This document shows, piece after piece, positions 42,119-53,588 of a stretch of 64,000 nt of DNA (within the stretch, counting starts at the first letter, position 1; each line of letters starts with the position of its first letter). The notes beneath the pieces were generated by a model that saw nothing but the letters and a program-made list of their open reading frames with translations, was not told where the DNA came from and did no database searches. A program made the translations under genes and the position numbers. Source of the stretch: Acanthosoma haemorrhoidale (Eukaryota > Arthropoda > Insecta > Hemiptera > Acanthosomatidae); the NCBI GenBank assembly GCA_930367205.1, contig OV884009.1, positions 93,145,189-93,209,188 of the forward strand, in the 5' to 3' direction.

Positions 42119-43261
42119 TTACGTTATGTTTAATATACAATCTTTTTTAGTAGTGTTAACTAATGCTATATTGGGTAGGAATATACTTTCGTTATTACAA
42201 TTGGTTAGTTTAGTTTGATTAAAAATAATATAAACTTTTATATAACATCCCTTTATAGTTGAATTTATAATAATAGTATTTATGCAATTGTTGTTAATAA
42301 TTTCTAAATTTTTACAATAGTAATAGTAATCAAGGATACAATTCCCTGTATAATAATTATTATCTTTCTTGATAATTAATTTATTTACAATGTTTATTTC
42401 TTTATAAGTTTTATTAACAATAATAGGTGTGGGTACAATGAGGTATCCTGTATAGTATTGTTCGTGAATAGGTAGCTTCACAATTACATGAAATGAAGTG
42501 TTTTGGTATGAACAATAAATTTTTGTATTTTCCCAGATAATAGTATTGTCATTAGAGATTAACGTTACATTGTTTGATATTCCTTTAAGGATATCATTTA
42601 ATAACTTAGAATGTATTATTCCAATCTTGCAGAATTCCATTGTTAGAATGAGTTCGGAAATCTTTTTTTCTAATAGCTGTATGTGAGTAAGAAACGAGTA
42701 GGCTTTTTCTTCTATGTTTACTGTTCTCATATTAGATTGGGTTTCTCTAAAGTTTGTATTTATTCGTCCTATGTCACTATTAAACTTGTCGATGATTCGT
42801 TTATTTGTGTTTAAAATGTTTAGTTCATTAATATTAGCCTGTCTGTCTGCTAGTGCTAATTTTTCAATTACGGAGTCATAGTGTTCTTTGTCTTTGGTGT
42901 CCATGTTTCCCGTGACACATGAAATTACTTCGCCTAATCCGTTTATTATTCCGCGTTTTTGTCTTTTTGAATGAAATTTTATTAAGTTCTCCTGATTGAT
43001 TAATAAACTGTTGTATTCTTTGATTATTTCATAGATGCTAGATTTACTGTATTTGTGTATTACTTTATTAATTTCGTCAATCAGTATCGTAGTGTTGTAG
43101 TAATGGTATATTTCATAGTATTTGTCTATTATTCTGATATTGTTTATTTTATATTTCAATATTCCGTCATTGTTTGTCAGATCTTTTATATTAAGTGCTG
43201 TTGCGGCTACTAGGACCTGGGTCAAGATGAGTTTCAGTATTATTGTCATCGTCTGTAACAA
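42119..43261 (-). pseudogene. env: Errantivirus envelope-like glycoprotein, truncated
   Basis: An open frame of 380 codons. It has an N-terminal hydrophobic segment (about residues 4-22) as signal peptide, many N-x-S/T glycosylation sites, and a furin-type site RQKR at 100-103 followed by a hydrophobic fusion-peptide-like GIINGLG. It belongs to the baculovirus F-like envelope proteins of insect errantiviruses, which mediate membrane fusion. It lacks its membrane anchor because the frame is broken at the 3' end. A splice acceptor (ttttgttacag) lies between the first Met and Met5, at 43252/43253, so the spliced env message probably starts at Met5 (43247-43249). This agrees with spliced env expression in gypsy. 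Confidence 0.85.
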
Positions 43262-43714
43262 AATATTTTTTCTTTTGTTTATTAGGTCTTTTGATGTTGT
43301 TTATGTGTGTATTACCTATTTTTATTTTAGGATATAGTAAGTTCTTCTTGGGTTTAATCCTAGCTGTTTTAACAAATTCTTCTGAGTTAAGCTCAGGAGG
43401 TTCTTCACGGTTTTTATTTAATTTATCAGTTCTTTGTTCTTTAATGTATCCAATCTTTTGTTTAACTGTGTTATGAAATCTTTTAATTGTTGAAAATAAT
43501 TATTAACGTGTGTTTCTTGTATGTCGTCAGTTTCATAAGTATCTTTTATTTTTCCGAATGTGATTTCATTTGGAGTTAGTTTTAAATTTTGGTTGAGAGT
43601 ATTATTATATGCTATCGTGCTTGTTTATACAATTCTTTCGAAGTTAATATTTTTACTTTGATTGATATTTATTCTCATTATTTCGTTAAAAGTGGCATGA
43701 CATTTGTTTAGTAT
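43262..43714 (-). pseudogene. pol: Integrase C-terminal part (after the nested insertion)
   Basis: Minus strand, continuing from 44336 once the insertion is ignored: NKCHATFNEIMR, then LKLTPNEITFGKIKD and a basic tail toward 43340. The position of the third catalytic Glu (I-E-R-x-H-x-T in relatives) reads L-N-K-C-H-A-T, so the acid seems lost. The frame has at least two stops. Confidence 0.6.
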
Positions 43715-44335
43715 TGTAACAAAACGGGAACAGCGTTGAGTATGTACCATTCCGCAACGCTTAGGAGAGATTAGATTACCGGCGCCGACTGGTATCTGCA
43801 CTTCCTAGACGGCTGGAAGAGGATAAACGCGTGCATTTAACATCAGCATTGAAAGCATAAAAAATAACAACACATGTTGTAACAAAAAAGGAAGGTTATC
43901 TCGTGTAAGCTGGGATTGAGTACACGGAGATACCTGTGAGAAATAGTGAGTGATCTAAAGGAGGAACGATAGACGGATACAGGACTGTATTCAAGGTAAC
44001 TCGAGCGAATTCACTTGGTGTGTGGGACGTTAATCACCGTGGGAGCTTAGGACATTCAATTATTATATCAATATTCAATTAATATTATGTGTTATAGAAA
44101 TTGTTTAAAAGGAGTTATTAACTTTAATAAACCAGTAGTTTTGGCATAGAAAAAGGAGTTTATGTATCGTACTTATTTGTATCCTTCCCAACCAATTCCC
44201 CCGGCTATAAATTGGTGCAGGCTAGCTGATAAGTCTTCCATAATTCTTTCCAGGTTCCTAACTTCCCGTTCCCTGATTTCTCAACCTCTTCCAAAGGAAA
44301 ATTTCCTATTTCCCGGTAGGTATGGGGGTGTTACA
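43715..44335. mobile_element. Solo LTR-like insertion nested in integrase
   Basis: A 621-bp block begins TGTAACAAAACGG and ends GGGGGTGTTACA, with TG...CA termini and a 6-bp inverted TGTAAC/GTTACA. It is flanked by a 4-bp GTAT duplication (43711-43714 and 44336-44339). Removing it joins the two integrase halves in frame, which proves insertion. It has no ORF of note. An AATAAA (about 44127) and a TATAAAT (about 44206) on the plus strand would fit a regulatory LTR. The parent family is not identified. Confidence 0.8.
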
Positions 44336-45129
44336 GTATGCCTAAAGAATTTGAATAATTTTTACTAGTATAATGAATTTCGATGTTGGTCACATTGCAG
44401 AATTGTTGAATTAAAATATTGTTAAACTCTTTACCATGGTCCGCGCAAATACGCTCTGGTATGGGGTATAAGCTAATGTATTGTTCCAAAGTTTGGCAGA
44501 TAGTTAATGCGTTTTTATTATTAATTACTTGTGTGTATAGTCGTTTTGAGAAGGTGTCAATAGTTGTAAAAATTATTTTTTTATCAAATTGTAATAAATC
44601 TATCATAATTTCTTGAAATGGTTTATTAGGAGTTGGTGTTGTTAAGAATTTACTTTTAATTGTTTCCTATCATATTTGTTTGTTTTACAAATTTCACATT
44701 GATTTATAATTTCCGCGATTTTATCCTTCATGTTTGGAAAGTAAATTGTTCGTTTTAATTTATCAGATGTTTCTAAAATTCCGCGATGACATGTTTTACC
44801 ATAATGATAGTCTAAAATTGCCTGTTTTGGTCACTTAATTCTGTAATGTCTTCACATATTAAAAAGTACCTTTTAAGTCTTATTGTTTTATAGTCTCTTT
44901 CAATTAGTTTCTGTATTTGTTTGTAATATTCCTCATAAAGTTCGTTTAAAGTTTCAAAGTTTGTTTGGGAATAAATTCCGTATGTTTTATTTGGTTGCAC
45001 TATTTCTAATAGTAATTCGTTTATGTTTTCAATGTCGTTAATGTGTAAAGTGTAACGGTTTTTCTCAAATATTTTTTCATAGGTGACTCTATTTGCTCCG
45101 CGTTTAATTATTATTTGATTTTTTTCCAC
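44336..45129 (-). pseudogene. pol: Errantivirus integrase: zinc-binding and catalytic core
   Basis: 44812-45129 is a lead-in region (starts MEKNQIIIKRGANRV). 44680-44820 carries the HHCC zinc-binding domain, with DYHYGKTCHRGILET and CEICKTNK. 44340-44606 carries the DDE core with TIDTFSKR (first Asp) and CADHGKEFNN (second Asp). Frame changes separate these parts, and the core is interrupted at 44335 by the nested insertion. The intact enzyme would join proviral DNA to the chromosome. Confidence 0.8.
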
Positions 45130-45300
45130 ATTTAGGATTTATCTTTTTCTACTAGCCATACTTGTCCGTTGTTACTGTCTTGTGAGTGTTGAGTTATTAA
45201 GCTTTCTATGTCTTCGTTGGTTAGTACTGGTAAATCCTCTATTGTTTCTAAAATTTCGTCATTATTTAATTCTTCAGTGTCTAATAATTGGTCTATATGT

Positions 45301-46176
45301 CTAATAATGGGCCTCGTATTCTGACGTGTTGTCTTCTGGTATGTTTAAATTTACTTCTATGTCTTCTAATGCGTGTATTTCATTTCGTCTGGATAAGCAG
45401 TCCGCTACTTGATTTGTTTTTCCCGAAATGTGTTTAATTTCAAACTCAAATTCTTGAAGCTTCCAGATCCACCTCATGATTCTACTGTTTTCATTTTTCA
45501 TAGTAAATACCCACGTTAATGGTTTGTGGTCTGTAAGTAATACAAATTTTTTTCCGTAAACGTAGGGTTTAAAATGTTGAGTAAAGTATACTATAGATAA
45601 TAGTTCTTTTTCTATTGTACTATAGTTTCCCTCCGTTTTTGATAGTACTCTCGAAGTAAATGCTATCGGATGTTCTCTATTATCAATTATTTGGCTGAGT
45701 ACTGCACCTATAGCTTGATTACTTGCGCCTGTTGTTAGAATAAATTGTTTTTTCCAGTCAGGGTATGCTAGAATTGGTGTGTTAGTCATTTGTTTAATTA
45801 AGTAATGGAAACTATCCTCAAATTCCTTGGATTTGTAATTTTTTGAGTTAATGGCTGCGCTAAGAGGTCTAGTTATTTTCGCGTAGTTCTTTATAAATTT
45901 CCTATAATATCCCGTCATTCCTAAAAATCGTCTAAGGGATTTTTCGTCATTGGGTTGTTTAAATTCTGTAATAGTTTTTATTTTATTTGGGTCCGTTTTT
46001 AACCCGTTTTGTGTCACTATATAACCTAAAAATTTTAGTTCCGTTTTAAAAAATTCTGTTTTGTCTAATTGTATACTTAAATTGTTTTTCTTTAATGTTT
46101 GTAGAGCCCTTTCGATGTCTTTCAAGTGTTCTTCCTCGTTTTTTGAATAGATTATGATATCGTCAATATGCGCCAT
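45301..46176 (-). pseudogene. pol: Reverse transcriptase palm-thumb and RNase H
   Basis: An open stretch of 291 codons, starting near the RT catalytic box, here HIDDIIIYS, where relatives have Y-x-D-D; the two Asp are kept. It continues through LKFLGYIVTQNGLKTDP and FLGMTGYYRKFIKNY (thumb), to RNase H with LTTGASNQAIGAVLSQ, where the first catalytic Asp of T-D-A-S is replaced by Gly. LLTDHKPLTW and the tether GKTNQVADCLSR follow. The Gly change by itself should disable RNase H. A frame break separates this from the upstream RT part. Confidence 0.85.
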
Positions 46177-46690
46177 GGTAAATTTTCTATAGCCATGTTA
46201 ATCATACGTTAAAAGGTTGGTGGTGCGTTACATAAACCAAACGGCATCCTTACGAATTCGTAATGTCCGTCGTCTGTGCTAAAAGCTGTTTTAGGTATCG
46301 ATTCTTCTATCATGGGTATTTGGTGGAAACCTGAGGTTAGATCTATTGTCGTAAAATATTTTGCTCCTTTAAATTTATTTAGTACATCTTCTATGTTCGG
46401 TAAGGGGAATTTATCATTGATGGTTTCAAAATTAAGTTTGCGGTAGTCTATGACCATTCTCACTTTCTTAATTCCACTAGCATCCATCTTTTTCGGCACT
46501 ATCCATAATGGCGTGTTATAAGGTGAATTGCTTTTTCTGATTATTCCATCCCTTAACAATTTTTGTACTTCATCTTTTTTTTGGCTTTTGAATCGCTCGG
46601 GGTACCTATAATTTCTTGTATAAATTGGGTCATTGTTTTTTGTATTTATTCGGTGCTTTATTAAACTAGTTGCTTGGAGTTCCTCGTTTT
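46177..46690 (-). pseudogene. pol: Reverse transcriptase fingers-palm
   Basis: 46209-46559 encodes RDGIIRKSNSPYNTPLWIVP, VRMVIDYRKLN, FTTIDLTSGFHQI (first catalytic Asp) and PFGLCNAPPTF, the standard Ty3/gypsy RT motifs. A stop replaces the codon after PPTF, and a frameshift follows before the HIDD box. Upstream to about 46690 the RT start (RYPERFKSQ-like) is readable in another frame. Confidence 0.85.
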
Positions 46691-46699
46691 CCTTTTTTA

Positions 46700-47190
46700 T
46701 TATCTCCCATTATTTGAAATTATTTTTATTAATTTATTAGATGATTCTTTTGGTAAATGTTCCGTTCTTTGTATGTTTTTTGTTTCCTCTTCGTTATCCA
46801 TTAGGTTTATTTCATTTTTCGAGTCTTTAAATCTGAATTTATTGTTTCCGATCACTATGTGATTTTCCGTACTCTTCATCTTTAAATTCTTCATTGTTTC
46901 AAAACCTAATAGGATATTGAATCTTTTAGAAAATGGATAAACTAAGAATTCGATCATTTGGTCTATACCTAATGCATTTTTGATATTGACCTTGACACTT
47001 GAATCGCCGTCGTCGTAACCCGTGGGCGTTTTGATAGAAAATTCTTTTTTTATTAATTTAAAGTTATGTTTTTTTACTGTCTGGGTGTATTTAGTTTTTT
47101 GTCGCACCCGTATCTATTAACCACTTGTTATTCTTAAAATCTATTATGTACGGTAAGTCATTTGTATAATGCAGTTCTTCGCATTGTTTA
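46700..47190 (-). pseudogene. pol: Aspartic protease region
   Basis: The catalytic motif LIDTGATKN is at about 47085-47120, right after FKNNKW. A one-base shift near 47090 moves to the frame of 46700-47107, which carries the rest of a retropepsin-like fold with VKVNIKNALGIDQMIEFLVY and FNILLGFETMKNLKMKS. The enzyme would process Gag-Pol; this copy is broken just after the active site. Confidence 0.75.
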
Positions 47191-47194
47191 TTCA

Positions 47195-47425
47195 TCGTGT
47201 TTTGTTTATTATTTCCTAATTTATTTTCCGAGTATATTTGGTCTCTTTTGTTTTCCAAGTATGTTTGGTCTCTATTTTCCGATTATGTTTGGTCTCTTTT
47301 TTTCTTATATTCTAATTTATTTTCCGAGTACGTTTGGTCTCTATTTTCCGAGTATGTTTGGTCTCTTTTTTTCTTATTTTCTAATTTATTTTCCGAGTAC
47401 GTTTGGTCTCTTTTATTCTTATTTT
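47195..47425 (-). repeat. RDQTYSEN peptide repeats before the protease
   Basis: The minus strand encodes six copies of R-D-Q-T-Y-S-E-N-like units, alternating with Lys-rich KLENKKK spacers. One copy has its Tyr codon changed to TAA. The repeats are highly charged and polar, probably disordered, and lie in the gag-pro junction of the provirus. Confidence 0.8.
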
Positions 47426-47429
47426 CTAA

Positions 47430-47690
47430 AATTGACCCTGCTCCTCTAAAGGAGGTGGATTGTTTAATTATTTTATTATTATTTAAGATTGGTCCTGCTC
47501 CTATAAGGGAGGTGGATTGTTTTATTATTATTTAAGATTGGTCCTGCTCCTATAAGGGAGGTGGATTGTTTTGTTATTTTATGATTATTTGAACTTTTAT
47601 TATTATTAACTAGGGTTTTATTATTATTTAAAATATTATTATTTAAAATTGTTCCTTCTCCTCTAAGGGAGGCGGATCGGTTTATATCTG
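47430..47690 (-). repeat. Four QSTSLIGAGPIL repeats
   Basis: Four copies of a roughly 36-bp sequence (plus strand GTCCTGCTCCTATAAGGGAG) separated by AT-rich NNNK-coding spacers at about 47440, 47490, 47540 and 47650. Frame differs between some copies, so slippage and indels have occurred since the region was coding. Confidence 0.75.
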
Positions 47691-47921
47691 CCCCGAGTCT
47701 AAAAAATGGTTTTCCACGCGGTATAACCTCTCTTGTAGTTCTAGAATTATTTTGTCCTTGTCGTTTTCAATGTGATGTGCTCTGGCACTAACGGTACGCA
47801 TTGAAACTGTCTGTGGGTAAGTTTGATTAATTACCGGTTGATTCTGTACTTGATTTTGTTACGGTTGATTAAAATAGTTATGTTGTGCCTGCGGATTCCA
47901 TTGTTGTTGATAATTGTATCT

Positions 47922-47959
<38 letters not shown>

Positions 47960-48443
47960 GGGGTTGCGCGTAGCTATTATTATTATTATGTTGGTAATTG
48001 TATCTTTGTTGTTGTTGTCGGGGTTGCGCGTAGTTATTATTATACCGTGGTTTGTATTGTTGAAAGTTAGGGTTAAAGTTATTGCCTTTATATCCCTGGT
48101 AATTGTTATGTGGTCTTTGTCGGTATTGTTGTTGTGATTTATTAAATTGTTTATTATTATAGTGTTGTCTCGGTTTTTCTTCTGTCGCGTCTTTATTAAA
48201 TATTTGGTTCCCGTGTACTTGCTCTACCACAAATGAAGCTTCTATTCTTAAAATATTATAAACGTCATTTAAAGTTCTGTATTGTATGTGTTTTAGAAAT
48301 ATTGCTATAGTCGGATGTAAGTTTTTAACGGCTTCTTGACTAATGTCATTGTCGTAACGCGCGATTTCCCGATCTTTGTCGGATTGTCTTTGATGGATTG
48401 TCGATAATCGAAATAAAATCTCGGTTGTCTAAAATGCCCTCAG
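47691..48443 (-). pseudogene. gag: Gag remnant, 5'-deleted
   Basis: The minus strand reads EIARYDNDISQEAVKNLHP, IAIFLKHIQYRTLNDVYNI and then from 48230 a Gln/Asn-rich tail with a CAA-run polyglutamine (about 47930-47960). This is the C-terminal part of an errantivirus Gag, the particle core protein. Only about 200 bp separate it from the primer site at 48444, so the matrix/capsid N-terminus and leader are deleted. C-terminal sequence goes on to about 47691 (IENDKDKIILELQERLYRVE, possibly coiled coil). Confidence 0.75.
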
Positions 48444-48461
48444 GTCCCTGTTCGGGCGCCA
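48444..48461 (-). promoter_or_regulatory. Primer-binding site, tRNA-Lys type
   Basis: The 18 bases directly after the 5' LTR (element direction) read TGGCGCCCGAACAGGGAC, complementary to the 3' end of a tRNA-Lys. It overlaps the LTR end by one base. Confidence 0.85.
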
Positions 48462-48688
48462 ATTAAAGCAACTATAAAGCAGAACTTTTTAAAAAGAACT
48501 TTATTTGATTTACACTACACTAAGTTGAAATAAAATATTAAATGGCTAAGCTACTAAATGAATGTACTCAATGGAATCACAGAAGGGGATTGCTTATCTC
48601 TAAGCGAGGAGCTCATATATAGGATAGGAGAGGACAGTGGACAGCATTATGATAAGGAGCTGATAGCGAGCTGAGTCAGCACGTAACT
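48461..48688 (-). repeat. 5' LTR of the errantivirus
   Basis: 228 bp, same sequence as 41551-41781 apart from several substitutions and a 3-bp indel. In the element's direction: AGTTACGTGC start, TATATATGAG promoter-like site, AATAAAG near the end, TTTAATT terminus. Confidence 0.95.
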
Positions 48689-48692
48689 ATAT

Positions 48693-49149
48693 GTTTAGAT
48701 TAATCGGTGACGTTACCGTTTTTGTTTTTTATAGGATTCTCTCTAGTTCTCGAGGTTCTCTTTTTGATCTCGTATTCCTGATAATTATGTAAAACTAACA
48801 TTTAAATTAAATTTGAAAAACACTATATTCCTATGAACACTGAGCCCAAGTAAAGCACTAATTCAGTAGTAGAGGGGGGTTGTAGGACTTCTGAAGCATA
48901 TCACTAAGTTAGTAATTATTTGTAGTAATGATTGACGAATTATGCTCTATTAATAGATTAAAACTAAACCTGTATCCTCATATATACCCTCAATACCCAT
49001 CCTTTAGAATGATTAACAAAGAAATTTAGTCTCTGTGGACGATGGTAATTTTTTATCGCTTTATCCTCTAATAAGAAATAAAAGATAAAGTCTCAACATT
49101 GCTTTTTAAACATTTAAAGTGAAGAAAAAATAATTTTCTTTTTTTATAA
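48693..49149. other. Right flank of the provirus, no gene recognised
   Basis: Joined to the left flank (41480-41546) across the ATAT duplication, the minus strand reads REYFKEHLEGIG, reminiscent of RTE-type LINE reverse transcriptases. The provirus may have landed in an older LINE fragment, but evidence is thin. Confidence 0.3.
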
Positions 49150-49440
49150 ATTCTTACTTAAAGACAATTACAATCTGACCTAAAAGGGCAGTAGATAATT
49201 GTGAAAAAATATAGCATTCATACTATATTTACATGGACATACCCCAGGGATACTCCAACTCGCCCGCAGAATTGTCTCCTTCACAGCTATGGAGATGGAG
49301 GCCAGGATTGGGCCGATTCCCCACCCTACTCCTGCAACCGCATCACCGCTACGTCGCAGTGGAGGCTGAAGAAGTGCGCGAGAGCCACAGATGCTCAGAA
49401 CATGAGGGAAGAAAACTGACCATCGTCAGAATTCCCTGGA
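49150..49440 (-). mobile_element. Jockey-type LINE 3' UTR, copy C
   Basis: Minus-strand match to the UTRs at 17230-17500 and 34500-34990. Landmarks are the AATTGTCTTT/ACAATCTG region at its 3' end and a GCCACAGATGCTCAGAACATG block corresponding to GCCACCGACGCTCAGGACATG in the 34-kb copy. It is diverged more than copy A. No ORF2 is attached. Confidence 0.5.
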
Positions 49441-52400
49441 TGAATTATTAAGAACCCTTTTTACATCTGTGACTGAGGAGACATTCTTTGTTTGCATTGT
49501 CATGAAAAGCATGTTTGTGAACCAATCATCGTGCGATAAAATATGAAATAAAACAAACACTGGGACATTGTCTCCTAAAAATAACACAAAGGTACAAATC
49601 ATTATCGGACACAAAAAAAAACATTCATGTTCACTTACATTAATGTGATACGACCTTATACACTTACCTTATAAATAATAATGGTCCTGCGTCCATAACT
49701 AGTGACTTCGATGCACCGACAGCGTAATATTGAAACAAAAAACATAAATTTATAGAGATGAATGACTTTTGCTAGCAATTGTAACTGAGAAAAAATAGAA
49801 ATTATTACCGCAGGAAAAAGAGTATGGAGGATTGCTGGGATATATTAAAATAAGAAACAAACAAAATTAATGAGAAATTTAAAAAATACAAATATAAATA
49901 AAAAAAATAATGATGAATTATGAATTGTTAGATAGGAGGGAGATAATGAATTGGTAAAGTTTAGTTTTAAAGATTGGGAGAGTTAGTGAGCGATGAATAT
50001 TGATGGGAATCTATTTTCCAAAGGTTTGTGGTCCGGTATGAACATAACGGTCAAAGGAAGCAGATTTATGGGATAGGAAATACAGACTGGGTGGGTGAGA
50101 CCTAGCATTGGGAGATTTGATAGCAGATATGAATCAGAGAAAGTTGATAAGGCGATTCACCCATGCCACGTGAGCTTAAAAAGACATACAACGGTAGCCA
50201 AAATGAGGGAAGAGAAGAAATGAGACCAAGAAATGGCGCGTTCATAATGGGAGATGACGGGAACGATTAGGCAGTTTGAGGGTGAAAATAAATCGGCGGG
50301 TGATTTGGGAAATTTGATTTTTCCTGGATAAAAAAAAGGAATCATCGGTGAAAATTTTGGATAATGGGCTATTTGTTTTAGGATTTCTTTTTAATTTCTA
50401 TGAGTGACTTAGGACAGTTCAGTAATTGCTTAGTTTAATGAGAGTGAGAAGAGCTGGGTATTGTTACGGATTTTACTGTTTCATTTAATTGGGTTATAGT
50501 TTTGTCAATTTCGGATGATTGTTTAATGAATGGGATAATATAAATTCGAAATTCTGTCTAGTTTGATTTTTTAAAGAGAAAATATTAGGGAGAATGATTT
50601 TCAGTAATGTTTTTTTTTTTCAATACAGAAAATCATTGGGTTGTAATTGGAATGATGACCAGGAAGATAAATGAATCTCTTCGAGATATGATCTTACATG
50701 TGCCAGATTAATAATACTTGGTTCAAAGCAGCACCACTGAGATGGGAAATGGGTATGTTCACATGTAGGAGCTTCCTAATTCAAAGTTGTGACTTGAAAT
50801 AAACTTTAAGAGAATTTCATCATTTTTTTGTTGGTGTTTTGGCTAATCAAATATACATTTTTTGAATGTAGACATATGTTTAATTAGCTGCTAGAAGGCT
50901 AAATACATATACATGAGTAGGTAGAAATCCTGGGGAGAGGAAACAGTCACAGAAGATATATACCAAGTCATAATTTTAGTTTTACTTAAAATTGAAGTAA
51001 TATTATCTTTATTTTACTATACAATATAACTTGTTTATAAATATAATTTTAATAGTATAACAAATAACATTAACAGTGTTTAATACTAATTTAAATTTTC
51101 ATACTAACAATTCACTGCTTAAAATAATATAGAATATTTTAAAATTTACAAATATAGATATCTCCAGAATCATACTAAATAAAGTTTTTCACTTATTACA
51201 AGTGTCTTTTTTCAATTTATATAATAGCATACATAATTACACATTTTTTTTTATCACTTTCAAGCATTATTGTATGTTCACACAAGCTGTAATTTGCTAA
51301 TAAATAATAAACTTTTACTTACATTTTTAGAAATACATATCTAAAGCAAAATATTAAACACAAAAATTAATGCTAATCAGATATGATCAGGCTGCAGGAT
51401 GTAATCCTAGTGACTCATCCATCTATTAGGTTAACAAAATTGTTAATCGATCACATATGACATTTAATAGCACAAATATAATACACCAAAACAGGTTGGC
51501 ATTATGAAAAATCTTAATATAATAATTTTACATTTTGTTTGTACATAAAGGTCACGATAAAAAAACAAACCTAAAGTATATACATTGTTTGTTATATATA
51601 GATTGTGTATTACATTCACAATATTAATGAATTTAAATCTTATAATATACAAACGCTATACGTTGATTATAAAGACAGTTAAAAGATTTTATTCTGGAAG
51701 ACATTTTGACAAAAGTTTATAAATCTTAAATGAAAACAATATATAATTTGTTCAATGTGTACTTGTAACTACAAATAATAGTAACAACAATCAATCAATT
51801 TATAGGACATTCCTCGTTATCTGCCAGCCACTATTTTATGATTTTCTTAATCTATCATAAATTTGCATATACAATGACAAATTAAACTACAAATTCATTT
51901 GTATGTTACTTTTAAATTATTATAAAAAAATATTCAGTAAACATACAAATAAGATCTCTTTGTCACTCAGGGAGTCAATAATTATATGTCTTATGAAGGC
52001 TTTTAGGAATAGTTTCACAAAACAAATACATCACATAAATACAGAAAGGTCCAACATATTCCCATGATTGACCTGATGATGGGTTGTTTGTTCTTACATA
52101 GACTTAAATGACAAGTGGACATCTTCATTCTGATTCACAGAGTTCACCAATTGATTTACCTTAAATGGGTGTATACACAAATCATGAAGTATCTGCATAA
52201 GGATGGAAACAAATGATAATTACAACTACAATAAGTACAAGCAAATAATAGGAAGAACCCCATAATTCTCTTAAGATTTGATTATTGTTTAAGATATATA
52301 CTCATCCTTCAGTTGTAGTATTTAATATTCTCCTATATATCCTTAGATGATATCTTAACATTTAATCATATGTAACTAAAATTCACAGAAAAATATATCA

Positions 52401-53588
52401 TTTAGATTAATATTCTTGGAGAAGAAAAGGTTAGCTTATTATTAATAAATCAATTTTACACAAGATCATCATTTTCTAACGTAATTTAACATTAGATATG
52501 ATAAAATTAATATCATGCATGCAGGGTAACGAGGGAAGGAGGATAAGGAGATAAAGCATAATTTGGTTGTTTTTCAACTCTAATTAACTGTAAAAGAAGA
52601 CAATATAGCTATATAAACTCAAAAACAATTAACATTTAGTTTCTAAATATATTCACTAACAAATTACGAAAATAAATTAAAAAATATGTAACAAAATTAG
52701 AAAGGACCAATAAGAAATGCTTACATGGCCCAGGCAACATCTTTAGGCACCCCTGCACGCACATACTAACAATTGACATTCATATTTTCAATAATATTTC
52801 AAAATGACAGTAGTCTTTACTTAATATAACATTAGAACTTTGAGTTGTTTTTATGTTTACTTTCAGAGTTCTTCACATTATAAAATTATACTAATTTAAT
52901 TTCTTCACTGTGCACCTCTGTATAAAATATATACTATAATAATAATATACATATGAAATATACACCAAATAGTATATTATATACAATGATCTAATGTAAC
53001 TCCCACTACCCTACCTAGTTCAGTTTCAAGTAAAAAATAGACTGTAAAGTACTACTTCCCCATGAATATTCTAAAGTATGAATTCTCATTTCTCTGTAGG
53101 AATACCACTGTGTAAAAAATGTAAAATATTTTAGCTATAGAATTAAGTGAACATCACTCATAATTTTTTAATGGATAATTTATATTTCAGACAAAATAAA
53201 TTAAATAGAAATTACAATCTAAAAGTAAAAATCATGTCATTTAAAATTAAAATTTTCAGATAGAAATAGGTAATTTATGAATAATTATATGAAAATTTAT
53301 TTTGTTCCGTTTTTTATGGTTATTTAAATGTTATATACCAATCTCGAAATGATAAAATATCATCAACACATCTAAAGCATTTTATAAACATAATTAGGTA
53401 AAAAAAAAGTCTCTTGAAACTAAATCAAACCATTGATTTTTATCATTCTCAAAAAACATTTTCAAACACAGGATAGTGCTAATCCTTGGAATACCATTAA
53501 TAATTGGATATAAATAAATATAGTTATGTAAAAACTTACAGCTGTAACCTTTTAAAAATAATAAATGCAAAGGGGAATGGACAATAAT
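49441..53588. other. AT-rich gene-free stretch
   Basis: No coding segment, splice-flanked exon or element end was recognised. The part near 53 kb may be 3' UTR of the gene ending at 53589. Confidence 0.45.

Larger units (their letters stand above)
41551..48688 (-). mobile_element. Errantivirus-type endogenous retrovirus (gypsy group), near full length but defective
   Basis: A 7.1-kb provirus on the minus strand. Order in its own direction: 5' LTR (48688-48461), primer site, gag remnant, protease, reverse transcriptase, RNase H, integrase, env, polypurine tract, 3' LTR (41781-41551). LTRs run AGTTA...AATT as in gypsy relatives, and a 4-bp ATAT duplication flanks it (41547-41550 and 48689-48692). 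The env gene distinguishes it from plain LTR retrotransposons. LTRs differ at several sites including a 3-bp indel, so insertion is not very recent. Stops, frameshifts, a gag deletion and a nested insertion make it inactive. Adjacent flank sequence may belong to an older RTE-type LINE. Confidence 0.92.

Noticed and set aside
47162..48137. Plus-strand ORFs of Phe-Ser-Tyr or Leu-Val repeats
   Set aside because: They are antisense shadows of the Gag and protease repeats of the provirus.
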